DNA of 8,086 nt from the NCBI GenBank assembly GCA_902463875.1, contig CABQHR010000079.1:1-8086 (forward strand). The letters are read 5' to 3'. Source of the stretch: an uncultured Collinsella sp. (GTDB taxonomy: Bacteria; Actinomycetota; Coriobacteriia; Coriobacteriales; Coriobacteriaceae). Positions 1 through 6,744 of the stretch are shown here, in pieces (position 1 is the stretch's first letter; each line of letters starts with the position of its first letter). Under the pieces are notes generated by a model. It was not told the DNA's origin and did not search any database. It saw nothing but the letters and a program-made list of their open reading frames with translations. The position numbers and the translations under genes are program-made.

Positions 1-399
1 GAGGTTATCGGTAACCGCGTGCGCGCCAAGGTCGTTAAGAACAAGGTGGCAGCTCCGTTCCGTTCTGCTGAGTTCGACATCATGTACGGTACGGGTATCT
101 CTAAGGAGGGCTCGATTCTGGACATGGCTGTCGAGTGCGGTATCTGCAAGAAGATGGGCTCCTGGTTTGCCTATGGCGAGGACAAGCTCGGCAACGGTCG
201 CGAGGCCGCCAAGGCGTTCCTGCGCGAACACCCTGATTGCGCCGACGAGATTGAGCATAAGGTCCGCCTTGCCTGCGGGCTTGAGTTTGACGACGATGCT
301 CCATCCGAGGTCGAGCTGACCGATCAGCCTGCGCCTGAGGAGTTTGACGAGCTTTACGCCATCGATGGTTCCGCCATGCTCGATGATGACGACGAGTAG
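1..399 (+). CDS. recA: RecA recombinase, C-terminal part (5' end outside window)
   Basis: RecA is the ATP-dependent strand-exchange protein of homologous recombination and the co-protease that triggers the SOS response. Only the last 132 codons are present; the reading frame is open from base 1, so the GTG at 19 is an internal codon and not a start. Visible are the end of the core (PFRSAEFDIMYGTGISKEG, equivalent to the family's PFRxAEFDIxYGxGIS) and the C-terminal domain (GSWFAYGEDKLGNGREAAK, then FLREHP and ADEIE). The last roughly 40 residues are strongly acidic and end in DDDDE, the usual negatively charged regulatory tail that restrains DNA binding. recX follows after 11 nt, so the two are probably co-transcribed. 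The identification is secure; the full length and the promoter cannot be seen. Confidence 0.96.
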   Translation, partial: EVIGNRVRAKVVKNKVAAPFRSAEFDIMYGTGISKEGSILDMAVECGICKKMGSWFAYGEDKLGNGREAAKAFLREHPDCADEIEHKVRLACGLEFDDDAPSEVELTDQPAPEEFDELYAIDGSAMLDDDDE

Positions 400-410
400 C
401 GGTTACGCTC

Positions 411-1103
411 ATGTCGTATACGGTGACCGAGGCCACGGTCGTCTTTCCCGATAAGAAGGCGGCCTCCTCGTTCTCGAGCGGGTATGCGTCCAAAAAGCCT
501 TGCGCACATATCGATTGTGAGCTTGAGGGCGGTTTTGAGCGGTCCATTTGGATTCCCGTGCGGGTCGCGCGCCTGTATGTCAAAAATCGCCCCGATCTTC
601 CCTGTGATTGGGATAACTTTCGTGAAGCGGTGCAGCTCATCGAGCGTAAATGTGCACTTACCATGGTGACCGAGATGCTATCGCGACGCGACCATGCGAC
701 GGGTGAGGTCCGTGACAAGCTGGCACGCTACGGCTTTCGCCAGCCCGCGATCGATTGCGCCGTCGAGCGCGCCACTGAGTATCGCTTTTTAGACGAGAAC
801 CGCTTTTGCTCGTACTTTATCGAGGAACGCAAGCGGCGCGGTTGGGGACAGCGTAAAATCGAGACCGAGCTCAAGCGCCGTCATGTCGTGCTCGATGACA
901 TTCCCGGTTATCCCGAGGATTATTTTGCCGTCGAAGACGATTTGGCGCGTGCGTCAGCCCTGCTCGCCAAGCGGCGTGTTCCAGAGACGCGCGGATTCGA
1001 AAAACTGGTTCGGTTTTTGATGGGCAAGGGCTTCTCGTATCACATCGCCGCCGATGCCGTTAAGGCACGTCTCGATACCGAACGTGAGGAATGTGCGGTT
1101 TAG
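411..1103 (+). CDS. recX: Regulatory protein RecX
   Basis: RecX binds in the groove of the RecA-DNA filament and limits or modulates RecA activity; it is commonly encoded directly after recA, as here. The 230-aa product contains the helical RecX repeats: the first around residues 82-120 (LSRRDHATGEVRDKLARYGF), the second around 122-160 with the well conserved FLDENRFCSYFIEERKRRGW, and a third near the C-terminus (about 185-222) with RKRGF-like spacing (LVRFLMGKGFSYHIAADAVK). The first roughly 80 residues are a lineage-specific N-terminal extension with four cysteines (31, 36, 65, 81) that I do not recognise. The ATG at 411 is the first start after the recA stop. No convincing Shine-Dalgarno precedes it, so translation may be coupled to recA. 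No obvious terminator follows. Confidence 0.9.
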   Translation: MSYTVTEATVVFPDKKAASSFSSGYASKKPCAHIDCELEGGFERSIWIPVRVARLYVKNRPDLPCDWDNFREAVQLIERKCALTMVTEMLSRRDHATGEVRDKLARYGFRQPAIDCAVERATEYRFLDENRFCSYFIEERKRRGWGQRKIETELKRRHVVLDDIPGYPEDYFAVEDDLARASALLAKRRVPETRGFEKLVRFLMGKGFSYHIAADAVKARLDTEREECAV

Positions 1104-1165
1104 GCGTATGCGTTTTGTGGCCCTGCCGTTCACCGCGTTTTAGCCGCCGTGTTGGGGGCATTTAT

Positions 1166-1194
1166 TTGACAGTTGTTGTGGTTCAACGTACGAT
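1166..1194 (+). promoter_or_regulatory. Sigma70-type promoter upstream of rny
   Basis: A perfect -35 hexamer TTGACA (1166-1171) is followed after exactly 17 nt by TACGAT (1189-1194), which matches the TATAAT consensus at 4 of 6 positions including the key first TA and last T. Transcription would begin near 1201, giving an rny leader of about 160 nt. The AT-richer surroundings (1161-1200) contrast with the flanking coding DNA. This is the only good promoter I see in the window, so it probably drives rny, the ATPase gene and perhaps genes beyond. Confidence 0.65.
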
Positions 1195-1299
1195 AAACAG
1201 CGCCATTTGCTTTGTGATATGTGCTCATCTGTGATGAGTTTGTTTATATGTTTATCTGTATCCGACCCGCATAAGCTGCGCCCATATTACTCAAATGTC

Positions 1300-1325
1300 G
1301 CGAGCCGTTCGTAAGGACGGTTCGC
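1300..1325 (+). promoter_or_regulatory. Stem-loop in the rny leader
   Basis: Bases 1300-1310 pair with 1315-1325 as an 11-bp stem with two G-U wobbles, closed by a GTAA (GNRA-type) tetraloop at 1311-1314. The tract that follows (TTTGTTGTGT) is only weakly T-rich. It lies downstream of the predicted rny start and about 20 nt upstream of the rny ribosome binding site, so it would be in the rny mRNA. It could be a leader structure affecting stability or translation, or a weak attenuator; a plain recX terminator is less likely because of the position and the poor T-tract. Confidence 0.5.
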
Positions 1326-1346
1326 TTTGTTGTGTAACGAATCCAT

Positions 1347-1355
1347 AAAAAGGAG
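1347..1355 (+). promoter_or_regulatory. Ribosome binding site deciding the rny start
   Basis: A-rich AAAAAGGAG ends 5 nt before the ATG at 1361. A GTG at 1355 is in frame but overlaps the last base of this Shine-Dalgarno, so it cannot use it. The ATG is therefore the better start. Confidence 0.75.
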
Positions 1356-1360
1356 TGAGC

Positions 1361-2911
1361 ATGCCTATCATCGCAGCGCTCGTTGGCATCGTTTTGGGTG
1401 CCATCGCCGCCATTGCCTACATGCGCACCGCCAAGCAGGGTAGTCTTCACGAGGCCGACGAAAAAATCCAGTCGGCACACGCACAGGCTGAGTCCCTGAT
1501 CGGTGATGCTAAGCGTCAGGCCGAGACCCTCAAAAAAGAGGCTCTGCTCGAGGCTAAAGAGGAGATCATCAAGAACAAGCAGGCCGCCGAGGCCGAGGAC
1601 AAGCAGCGTAAGAACGAGATTCGTACGCTCGAGAACCGCGTGATGCAGCGCGAGGAATCCCTTGATCGCCGCAACGACGCTCTCGACAAGCGCGAGCATC
1701 AGCTGTCCAGCCAGGCCGGTCAGGTCGAGAAGCGCTCCCGTGAGCTCGAGGAGCTCTGCGCAAAGCAGACCACCGAGCTCGAGCGTATCGCCGACCTTAC
1801 CCGCGAGGACGCCCACAAGGAGCTCCTCGATAAGGTTCGCGGCGAGGTCACCCACGAGGCCGCCACGATCATTCGCGAGTCCGAGCAGCAGGTTCGCGCC
1901 GAGTGCCACAAGACCGCCCAGGAGATTCTGTCTCTGGCGATTCAGCGCTGCGCTGCCGACCACACTGCCGAGGTCACCGTTACCTCCGTGCACATTCCCT
2001 CTGATGACCTCAAGGGTCGTATCATCGGTCGCGAGGGTCGCAACATCCGGACCTTCGAGCAGGTTTCCGGCGTCAACCTCGTGATCGACGACACGCCCGA
2101 GACCGTCGTTCTTTCGAGCTTCGACCCGGTCCGTCGTGAGACCGCCCGTGTCGCCCTCGAGAACCTAATCGCCGACGGCCGCATTCACCCTGCCCGTATC
2201 GAGGAGATGTATCACAAGGCCGCCGACCTGGTTCAGCAGCGCGTGCGCGAGGCTGGCGAGCAGGCTGCCTTCGATACCGGCATCCACGACCTGCACCCCG
2301 AGATCGTCAAGACCCTTGGTGCCCTGCGCTACCGTACCTCGTTTGGTCAGAACGTGCTTCAGCACTCCCTCGAGGTCTCTGATCTGTGTGGCGTGATGGC
2401 TTCCGAGCTTGGCCTGGACGTTGTGACTGCCAAGCGCGCCGGCCTGCTGCACGACCTGGGCAAGGCAATCGACCATGACGTCGAGGGCCCGCATGCCGTC
2501 ATCGGCGCCGAGCTGGCCCGCCGTTATGGCGAGAAGCCCGTTATCGTCCACGCTATCGAGGCTCACCATGCCGATGTCGACCCCAACACGGTGCTCGATG
2601 TCCTGGTGCAGGCCGCTGATGCTGTCTCTGCCTCTCGCCCCGGTGCCCGTCGCGAGTCTGCCGAGAACTACATCAAGCGTCTTGAGAAGCTCGAGGAGAT
2701 CGCCAACTCCCATGACGGCGTCGAACGTACCTATGCCATGCAGGCCGGTCGCGAGGTCCACGTCATGGTCCAGCCGGACAAGATTTCCGATGCCCAGTCC
2801 ACGGTTCTGGCTCACGATATCGCCCATCAGATCGAGGAAGAGATGGAGTATCCCGGTCAGGTGCGCGTCGTCGTGATTCGCGAGAGCCGCGCTGTCGATA
2901 TCGCTAAATAA
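1361..2911 (+). CDS. rny: Ribonuclease Y (RNase Y)
   Basis: RNase Y is the membrane-anchored endoribonuclease that starts mRNA decay in many Gram-positive bacteria. The 516-aa product has the usual length and domain order: one N-terminal membrane helix (about residues 3-20, rich in Ile/Ala/Gly); a long charged coiled coil rich in Glu/Lys/Arg/Gln (about 25-190); a KH RNA-binding domain (about 203-270) with the GxxG loop GREG at 223-226; and an HD hydrolase domain with H335, the H364-D365 doublet, H402/H403 and D420 as likely metal ligands. The ATG at 1361 is chosen over the in-frame GTG at 1355 because of the Shine-Dalgarno at 1347-1355. It has its own promoter and structured leader upstream. 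The stop codon is 1 nt from the start of the next gene, implying translational coupling. RNase Y is common in Firmicutes but rare in classical Actinobacteria, which supports a Coriobacteriia assignment (inference). Confidence 0.97.
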   Translation: MPIIAALVGIVLGAIAAIAYMRTAKQGSLHEADEKIQSAHAQAESLIGDAKRQAETLKKEALLEAKEEIIKNKQAAEAEDKQRKNEIRTLENRVMQREESLDRRNDALDKREHQLSSQAGQVEKRSRELEELCAKQTTELERIADLTREDAHKELLDKVRGEVTHEAATIIRESEQQVRAECHKTAQEILSLAIQRCAADHTAEVTVTSVHIPSDDLKGRIIGREGRNIRTFEQVSGVNLVIDDTPETVVLSSFDPVRRETARVALENLIADGRIHPARIEEMYHKAADLVQQRVREAGEQAAFDTGIHDLHPEIVKTLGALRYRTSFGQNVLQHSLEVSDLCGVMASELGLDVVTAKRAGLLHDLGKAIDHDVEGPHAVIGAELARRYGEKPVIVHAIEAHHADVDPNTVLDVLVQAADAVSASRPGARRESAENYIKRLEKLEEIANSHDGVERTYAMQAGREVHVMVQPDKISDAQSTVLAHDIAHQIEEEMEYPGQVRVVVIRESRAVDIAK

Positions 2912-2912
2912 C

Positions 2913-3998
2913 ATGAGCGACGCGAACGAGCTCATCTCATTTATCGCGTCGATGTCGGGGGAGGGCAACCTTCGCGTCGAGGAGAACCTTGGCGAGGGGT
3001 ATGTCCGCCTCCGCGTTTCGGAGGCCGAGCGGCGCCAGGCTAAGCACGACATTCAGCGTGTCGAGGACATCGTCATCGAAATGCTCCGTAATGCTCGCGA
3101 TGCCGGCGCCGACAAGGTCTATCTCGCCACGACCAAGGAAGATGGCGTCCGCACGCTTGTCTTTCTGGATAACGGTTCCGGCGTTCCGCAGGATATGCAA
3201 GAGCGAATCTTTGATGCCCGCGTTACTTCCAAGCTCGAGAGCATGAAGATGGACCGTTGGGGCGTTCACGGTCGTGGCATGGCATTGTTTTCGATCAAGC
3301 AGAACACCGACGAGGCCCGTGTGGTCACGTCCGGCGTCGATCTTGGTTCAGCCTTCAAGGTGAGCGTTGCGGCCGACCGCCTCAGTGAGCGTGCCGATCA
3401 GTCCAGCTGGCCCCAGGCCGTCAAGGATGAGGACGGACGTTATGTCTGCGCTCGCGGTCCACATAATATTATTCGCGCTGCTTGTGAGTTTGCGCTCGAG
3501 GAGTTGCGTGGTTGCGATGTCTATCTTGGTTCTCCGTCTGAGATTGCCGCGACCCTTTATGCTCAAGCGTCAAGTCGGCTCGATACGTCTCGTCTCCTGT
3601 TCATTGATGACGAGAGCGAGCTTCCGGTTGTCGATCGTTTAGGCCTTGCTTCTGATGCCGAGGACTTTATCCGTATTTGTTCGGGTTTGGGTCTTGAGAT
3701 GTCCGAGCGCACGGCCCATCGCATTTTGGCAGGGCAGATTAAGCCCGTTCGCGGTGTGACCGCGCGTCTGCTGCGCGAGCGTGATTCGTCCTCGCATGCG
3801 CCGGCTCCTGTCGATCTCGCGAAGGATCGTCGCGGGCTACGTATTGCCAAGGATGACATGGCACAGTTTTCGCGCGCTGTGGAACGCGACTTTAATGACC
3901 TTGCCGCCCGGTACTATCTCAACCTTTGCGGCGACCCAAAGATCCGTGTTTCGCGTGATCGAATCACCGTGACCTTTGATCTTGCCAAAGAGGAATAG
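2913..3998 (+). CDS. Orphan GHKL-family ATP-binding protein (HATPase fold), unknown function
   Basis: I do not recognise a named gene. The 361-aa protein has the three ATP-binding boxes of the GHKL superfamily (gyrase B, Hsp90, histidine kinase, MutL) near its N-terminus: an N-box with E56, N60 and D63 (EMLRNARDAGA), a G1 box DNGSGVP at 86-92, and TSK at 105-107 followed by a glycine-rich lid GVHGRGMALFSIK at 117-129. The N-box is closer to the MutL/Hsp90 style (ExxxNxxDAGA) than to histidine kinases. There is no membrane segment, no phosphorylatable-histidine dimerisation domain and no receiver domain, so it is not a classical sensor kinase. The C-terminal half (about 150-361) is unfamiliar; residues 246-288 look weakly like an XRE-type helix-turn-helix. 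It starts 1 nt after the rny stop without a clear Shine-Dalgarno, implying coupled translation with rny, and precedes spoVS. ATP binding is well supported; substrate, partner and pathway are unknown. Confidence 0.85.
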   Translation: MSDANELISFIASMSGEGNLRVEENLGEGYVRLRVSEAERRQAKHDIQRVEDIVIEMLRNARDAGADKVYLATTKEDGVRTLVFLDNGSGVPQDMQERIFDARVTSKLESMKMDRWGVHGRGMALFSIKQNTDEARVVTSGVDLGSAFKVSVAADRLSERADQSSWPQAVKDEDGRYVCARGPHNIIRAACEFALEELRGCDVYLGSPSEIAATLYAQASSRLDTSRLLFIDDESELPVVDRLGLASDAEDFIRICSGLGLEMSERTAHRILAGQIKPVRGVTARLLRERDSSSHAPAPVDLAKDRRGLRIAKDDMAQFSRAVERDFNDLAARYYLNLCGDPKIRVSRDRITVTFDLAKEE

Positions 3999-4004
3999 TG
4001 CCTT

Positions 4005-4022
4005 TACCGAGTCCACTCGGTA
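4005..4022 (+). repeat. Perfect inverted repeat upstream of spoVS, operator-like
   Basis: TACCGAGT-CC-ACTCGGTA is an exact 8-bp inverted repeat with a 2-nt centre, lying between the ATPase stop (3998) and the spoVS start (4073). The symmetry and half-site length fit an operator for a dimeric regulator. As RNA it could form a 7-bp stem with a TCCA loop, but no T-run follows, so a terminator is unlikely. No regulator can be named from the sequence. Confidence 0.5.
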
Positions 4023-4026
4023 CGAT
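4021..4026 (+). promoter_or_regulatory. Possible -10 element for spoVS
   Basis: TACGAT here is identical to the -10 of the rny promoter and is likewise followed by A and a nearby CAG. It overlaps the right end of the inverted repeat at 4005-4022. No -35 hexamer is visible at 16-18 nt, so it would be a weak or activator-dependent promoter. Transcription would start near 4033, leaving a leader of about 40 nt with AGGAG at 4061-4065. Confidence 0.3.
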
Positions 4027-4072
4027 ACAGTTGTTGCAGTTAAAACGTACTTTTAAATGCAGGAGTTTCTTC

Positions 4073-4390
4073 ATGGATTGCCTGAAGGTATCAAGCAAAT
4101 CATCGCCCGCGTCCGTTGCCGGCGCCATCGCCGGCATGGTCAAGGATGGTGTACCCGTCAACATCCAGTGTGTCGGCGCCGGTGCCGTCAACCAGGCCAT
4201 TAAGGCCGTTGCTATCGCGCGCGGTTTTTTGATTCCAACCGGTTTTGATATTTCCTGCGCGCCCGTGTTCTCCGACATCCTCATTAACGGGGAGTCGCGC
4301 ACGGCCATCCGCCTTTCTATCTACGTTCACCAGATCAATCGAGCTGCTATGGATAACGTCGTCATGGATGATGTTAAGCCTGTGGCATAG
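4073..4390 (+). CDS. spoVS: Stage V sporulation protein S (SpoVS) family, Alba-like
   Basis: SpoVS is a small Alba-fold protein. In Bacillus it affects spore coat assembly and septation; in many non-sporulating bacteria its role is unknown, and nucleic-acid binding is suggested by the fold. The family signature is clear: LKVSSKSSPASVAGAIAG at residues 4-21, then the GAGAVNQAIKAVAIARGF stretch, the D-I-x-C-x-P segment, and NGESRTAIRLSI. The ATG at 4073 is chosen because AGGAG lies 7 nt upstream and the family begins right here; an in-frame GTG at 3998 would add 25 unrelated residues. At 105 aa it is longer than the 86-aa Bacillus protein (length recalled), owing to a C-terminal extension of about 20 residues after the conserved RTAI segment, ending in acidic DD-V-K. 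It lies between the GHKL ATPase and miaB; whether this organism sporulates cannot be told from the window. Confidence 0.93.
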   Translation: MDCLKVSSKSSPASVAGAIAGMVKDGVPVNIQCVGAGAVNQAIKAVAIARGFLIPTGFDISCAPVFSDILINGESRTAIRLSIYVHQINRAAMDNVVMDDVKPVA

Positions 4391-4435
4391 CTTCTGCTTG
4401 CCTTGTTTCGCTCCCCATCGTTAGGACTTATGCAC

Positions 4436-5806
4436 ATGGACCAGCGTTCTGTACGCGATATTCTTGCCGGTAAAACCTACTTTATCCGCACCTTTGGCTG
4501 CCAGATGAATCAGCACGACTCCGAGCGTGTGAGCGGTCTGCTTGATTCGTATGGCTGCCTCATGGCGCTCGATCCCGCGCATGCCGATATCGTTGTCTTC
4601 ATGACGTGCTGCGTGCGCGAGGCCGCCGATACTCGCCTGTACGGTCAGTGCAATTCCTGCAAAAGCCTGCCGCCTTCGCCTTCGGGCAAGCGCGTGGTTG
4701 CCGTTGGCGGTTGCATCGCGCAGCGCGATGGCGAGGGCCTGCTCACCAACGTCGATAACGTCAATGTCATCTTTGGCACGCATTCCATTGCACATGTGGC
4801 CGAGCTCATTGCCGAGGCGTTCCTTGATGGTAAGCGTCATATCCGCACCAATGAGCATGAGGATACGGATGCCATGAGCATGCCGTGGCATCGCGAGACT
4901 CAGTATCACGCCTGGGTGCCCATCATGACGGGCTGCAATAATTTCTGCACCTATTGCATCGTGCCGTACGTGCGCGGCCGCGAAAAGAGCCGCCCCTTCG
5001 AGGAGATTGTCGACGAGGTGACCGGTTTGGTGCGCCAGGGCGTGCGTGAGATTACGCTGCTGGGCCAAAACGTTAACTCATATGGTCGCGATCTGTTTGG
5101 CAAGCCGCGTTTTGCCGATCTGCTGCGTGCCGTGGGCGATACGGGCGTGGAGCGCATCTTCTTTACGTCTTCGCATCCCAAGGACCTGTTGCCCGAGACC
5201 ATCGACGCCATGGCCGAGACGCCTGCCGTTATGCCGCAGCTGCACTTGGCCGTCCAGTCAGGTTCGACGCGGATCCTCAAAGAGATGAATCGCCGTTATA
5301 CACGCGAGGACTATCTGGGCCTTGTCGATCGCATTCGCAACCGCATGCCCGATATCGCGCTCTCGACCGACATTATCGTTGGCTTCCCGGGTGAGACTGA
5401 AGAAGACTTTGAGCAGACGCTCTCACTTGCCGAGACGGTCCGCTATGCTCAGGCCTATACCTTCATCTATTCCAAGCGCGCCGGTACCCCGGCCGCCGAG
5501 ATTGACGATCCTACGCCGTATGAGGTTATTCTCGAGCGTTTCAACCGTCTAGTTAAGGTTATCGAGACCACGGCACACGAGTATAACCAGGGTGAGCTTC
5601 ATACTGTGGTTCCGGCGCTCATTGAGGGAACGAGTAAAAAGAACGACGCGGTCCTGCTGGGCAAGAGTCCCAAGAATCAGACCGTGCATGCGCCTATCCC
5701 CGAGGGTTACAGCATCGATCAGCTTGTTGGCAAGATCGTTGATGTTGACGTTGACGTTGCCAAGACCTGGTATTTGTCCGGCTCCGTTGTGGGCGAGCCG
5801 CGCTAA
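4436..5806 (+). CDS. miaB: tRNA-2-methylthio-N6-dimethylallyladenosine synthase MiaB
   Basis: MiaB is the radical-SAM methylthiotransferase that converts i6A37 to ms2i6A37 in tRNAs reading UNN codons, the step after MiaA. The 456-aa product has the N-terminal MTTase domain with the auxiliary-cluster cysteines C22 (TFGCQMNQ), C58 (MTCCVRE) and C93 (GGC), the radical SAM motif CxxxCxxC at C167, C171 and C174, and a C-terminal TRAM RNA-binding domain at about 387-452. Oddities: the family's NTC at residues 56-58 is MTC here, and an extra CNSC sits at 72-75. Start choice: ATG 4436 has AGGA 9 nt upstream; ATG 4430 is only 3 nt from it, and the upstream in-frame TTG at 4403 adds residues that look unrelated to the family. 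Its stop overlaps the miaA start (TAATG), giving coupled expression of both enzymes of one modification. Confidence 0.95.
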   Translation: MDQRSVRDILAGKTYFIRTFGCQMNQHDSERVSGLLDSYGCLMALDPAHADIVVFMTCCVREAADTRLYGQCNSCKSLPPSPSGKRVVAVGGCIAQRDGEGLLTNVDNVNVIFGTHSIAHVAELIAEAFLDGKRHIRTNEHEDTDAMSMPWHRETQYHAWVPIMTGCNNFCTYCIVPYVRGREKSRPFEEIVDEVTGLVRQGVREITLLGQNVNSYGRDLFGKPRFADLLRAVGDTGVERIFFTSSHPKDLLPETIDAMAETPAVMPQLHLAVQSGSTRILKEMNRRYTREDYLGLVDRIRNRMPDIALSTDIIVGFPGETEEDFEQTLSLAETVRYAQAYTFIYSKRAGTPAAEIDDPTPYEVILERFNRLVKVIETTAHEYNQGELHTVVPALIEGTSKKNDAVLLGKSPKNQTVHAPIPEGYSIDQLVGKIVDVDVDVAKTWYLSGSVVGEPR

Positions 5807-6744
5807 TGGTTTCTCCCGGGGCTGGTCTTTCCGCCGTTGCGATCGTCGGTCCGACGGCGGTTGGTAAGAGTGATGTTGCCGATCGTTTGGCGGCTCGTCT
5901 TTCGTCCGAAGTGCTGTCGTGCGATGCGATGCAAATCTATCGCGGCATGGACATCGGTACCGCAAAGATGGCGCCCGATGAGTGCACGGCGCCGCTGCGT
6001 CTCGTCGACATTGTAGAGCCGGGTGTGGCATATTCTGCTGCGCTTTATCAGGCTGACGCTCGCGCGCATGTTGAACGTCTCCTTGGTTCGGGTTGCCTGC
6101 CGGTTTTTTGCGGAGGTACGGGGCTATATCTCAAGGCAGCCCTCGATGAGATGGACTTTCCCTCGGGTGAACTTGAGGACGATCGCCGTGTGGGCTATCA
6201 GGAGCTTGCCGAGCGTATTGGCGAGGAAGGACTTCATGCCCTGCTTGCCGAGCGCGATCCAGAATCGGCTGCTGTTATTCATCCCCATAACGTGCGCCGT
6301 GTGATTCGTGCGCTCGAGATGCATGATGATGGCGTCTCCTATGCGCAGCAAAAGTCGCAGTTTAGTGTTCCGCACGAGCATTATCATGCCCTATGGTTTG
6401 GTCTGACGCGTAATCGCGAGGTGCTCTACGAGCGCATTAATCTGCGCGTCGATCTGATGTTTGAGCAGGGTCTTGTCGATGAGGTCCGCGGTCTTATGGC
6501 CCAGGGGCTGGGAGATGCCCTGACGTCGATGCAGGCAATTGGCTATAAAGAGATCATTGATGCTTTCAATGGCGTGATGAGCATGGATGAGGCTCGCGTA
6601 CTCATTAAGATGCGTTCGCGTCGTTATGCCAAGCGTCAGCTTTCGTGGTTTAAGCGCGATGACCGTATCGTGTGGTTTGATATGGATGAATGTACGATCG
6701 ATGAGGTCGTTGAGGATATCCTGCATCGTATTGAGGCTGCCTAA
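5806..6744 (+). CDS. miaA: tRNA dimethylallyltransferase MiaA
   Basis: MiaA transfers the dimethylallyl group from DMAPP to N6 of A37 in tRNAs reading UNN codons, producing the substrate of MiaB. The 312-aa length is typical. Motifs in order: P-loop GPTAVGKS at 15-22; CDAMQIYRGMDIGTAK from 39, with D40 as the likely catalytic aspartate (the family usually has DSMQ, so A41 is a mild variation); DIVEP; FCGGTGLYLKA; the HPHNVRRVIRALE element of the tRNA-binding insert region; MQAIGYKE; and the C-terminal RRYAKRQLSWFKR. The ATG overlaps the miaB stop by one base and the gene ends in another TAATG overlap with hflX, so all three are probably translated from one mRNA. No good Shine-Dalgarno is visible, which fits translational coupling. 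Confidence 0.96.
   Translation: MVSPGAGLSAVAIVGPTAVGKSDVADRLAARLSSEVLSCDAMQIYRGMDIGTAKMAPDECTAPLRLVDIVEPGVAYSAALYQADARAHVERLLGSGCLPVFCGGTGLYLKAALDEMDFPSGELEDDRRVGYQELAERIGEEGLHALLAERDPESAAVIHPHNVRRVIRALEMHDDGVSYAQQKSQFSVPHEHYHALWFGLTRNREVLYERINLRVDLMFEQGLVDEVRGLMAQGLGDALTSMQAIGYKEIIDAFNGVMSMDEARVLIKMRSRRYAKRQLSWFKRDDRIVWFDMDECTIDEVVEDILHRIEAA

Noticed and set aside
101..718. Antisense frame (205 codons, - strand) across recA/recX
   Set aside because: Arg/Ser/Thr-rich composition typical of a shadow frame; both + strand genes are real.
1224..1238. Small hairpin CTCATC-TGT-GATGAG followed by a T-rich tract
   Set aside because: Only 6 bp with half AT pairs and an interrupted T-tract; too weak to call a terminator, and it lies just after a promoter.
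1104..1360. SOS (LexA) box in the recX-rny gap
   Set aside because: GTTCG occurs but no CGAAC at the required spacing, so no palindromic LexA site is present.
1222..1361. TGCTCA (1222-1227) could pair with TGAGCA (1356-1361) at the rny start as a translation switch
   Set aside because: Six base pairs over this distance are expected by chance and nothing else supports it.
1244..1993. Long antisense frame (249 codons, - strand) under the start of rny
   Set aside because: Leu-rich shadow of the Glu/Lys-rich coiled coil (GAG read backwards is CTC); no recognisable domain, and rny is certain here.
2165..3052. Long antisense frame (295 codons, - strand) across the end of rny and the start of the ATPase gene
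   Set aside because: Shadow of two well supported + strand genes in GC-rich DNA; no motif or ribosome binding site.
4031..4059. TTGTTG-17 nt-TAAATG as the spoVS promoter
   Set aside because: Transcription would start at or after the Shine-Dalgarno at 4061-4065, leaving no usable ribosome binding site.
4421..5068. Antisense frame (215 codons, - strand) under miaB
   Set aside because: The miaB motifs on the + strand are unambiguous; the opposite frame has no recognisable protein features.
5738..5761. Four tandem GTTGAY-like hexamers in miaB
   Set aside because: They encode the alternating Val-Asp strand of the TRAM domain; too short to suggest a slippage switch.
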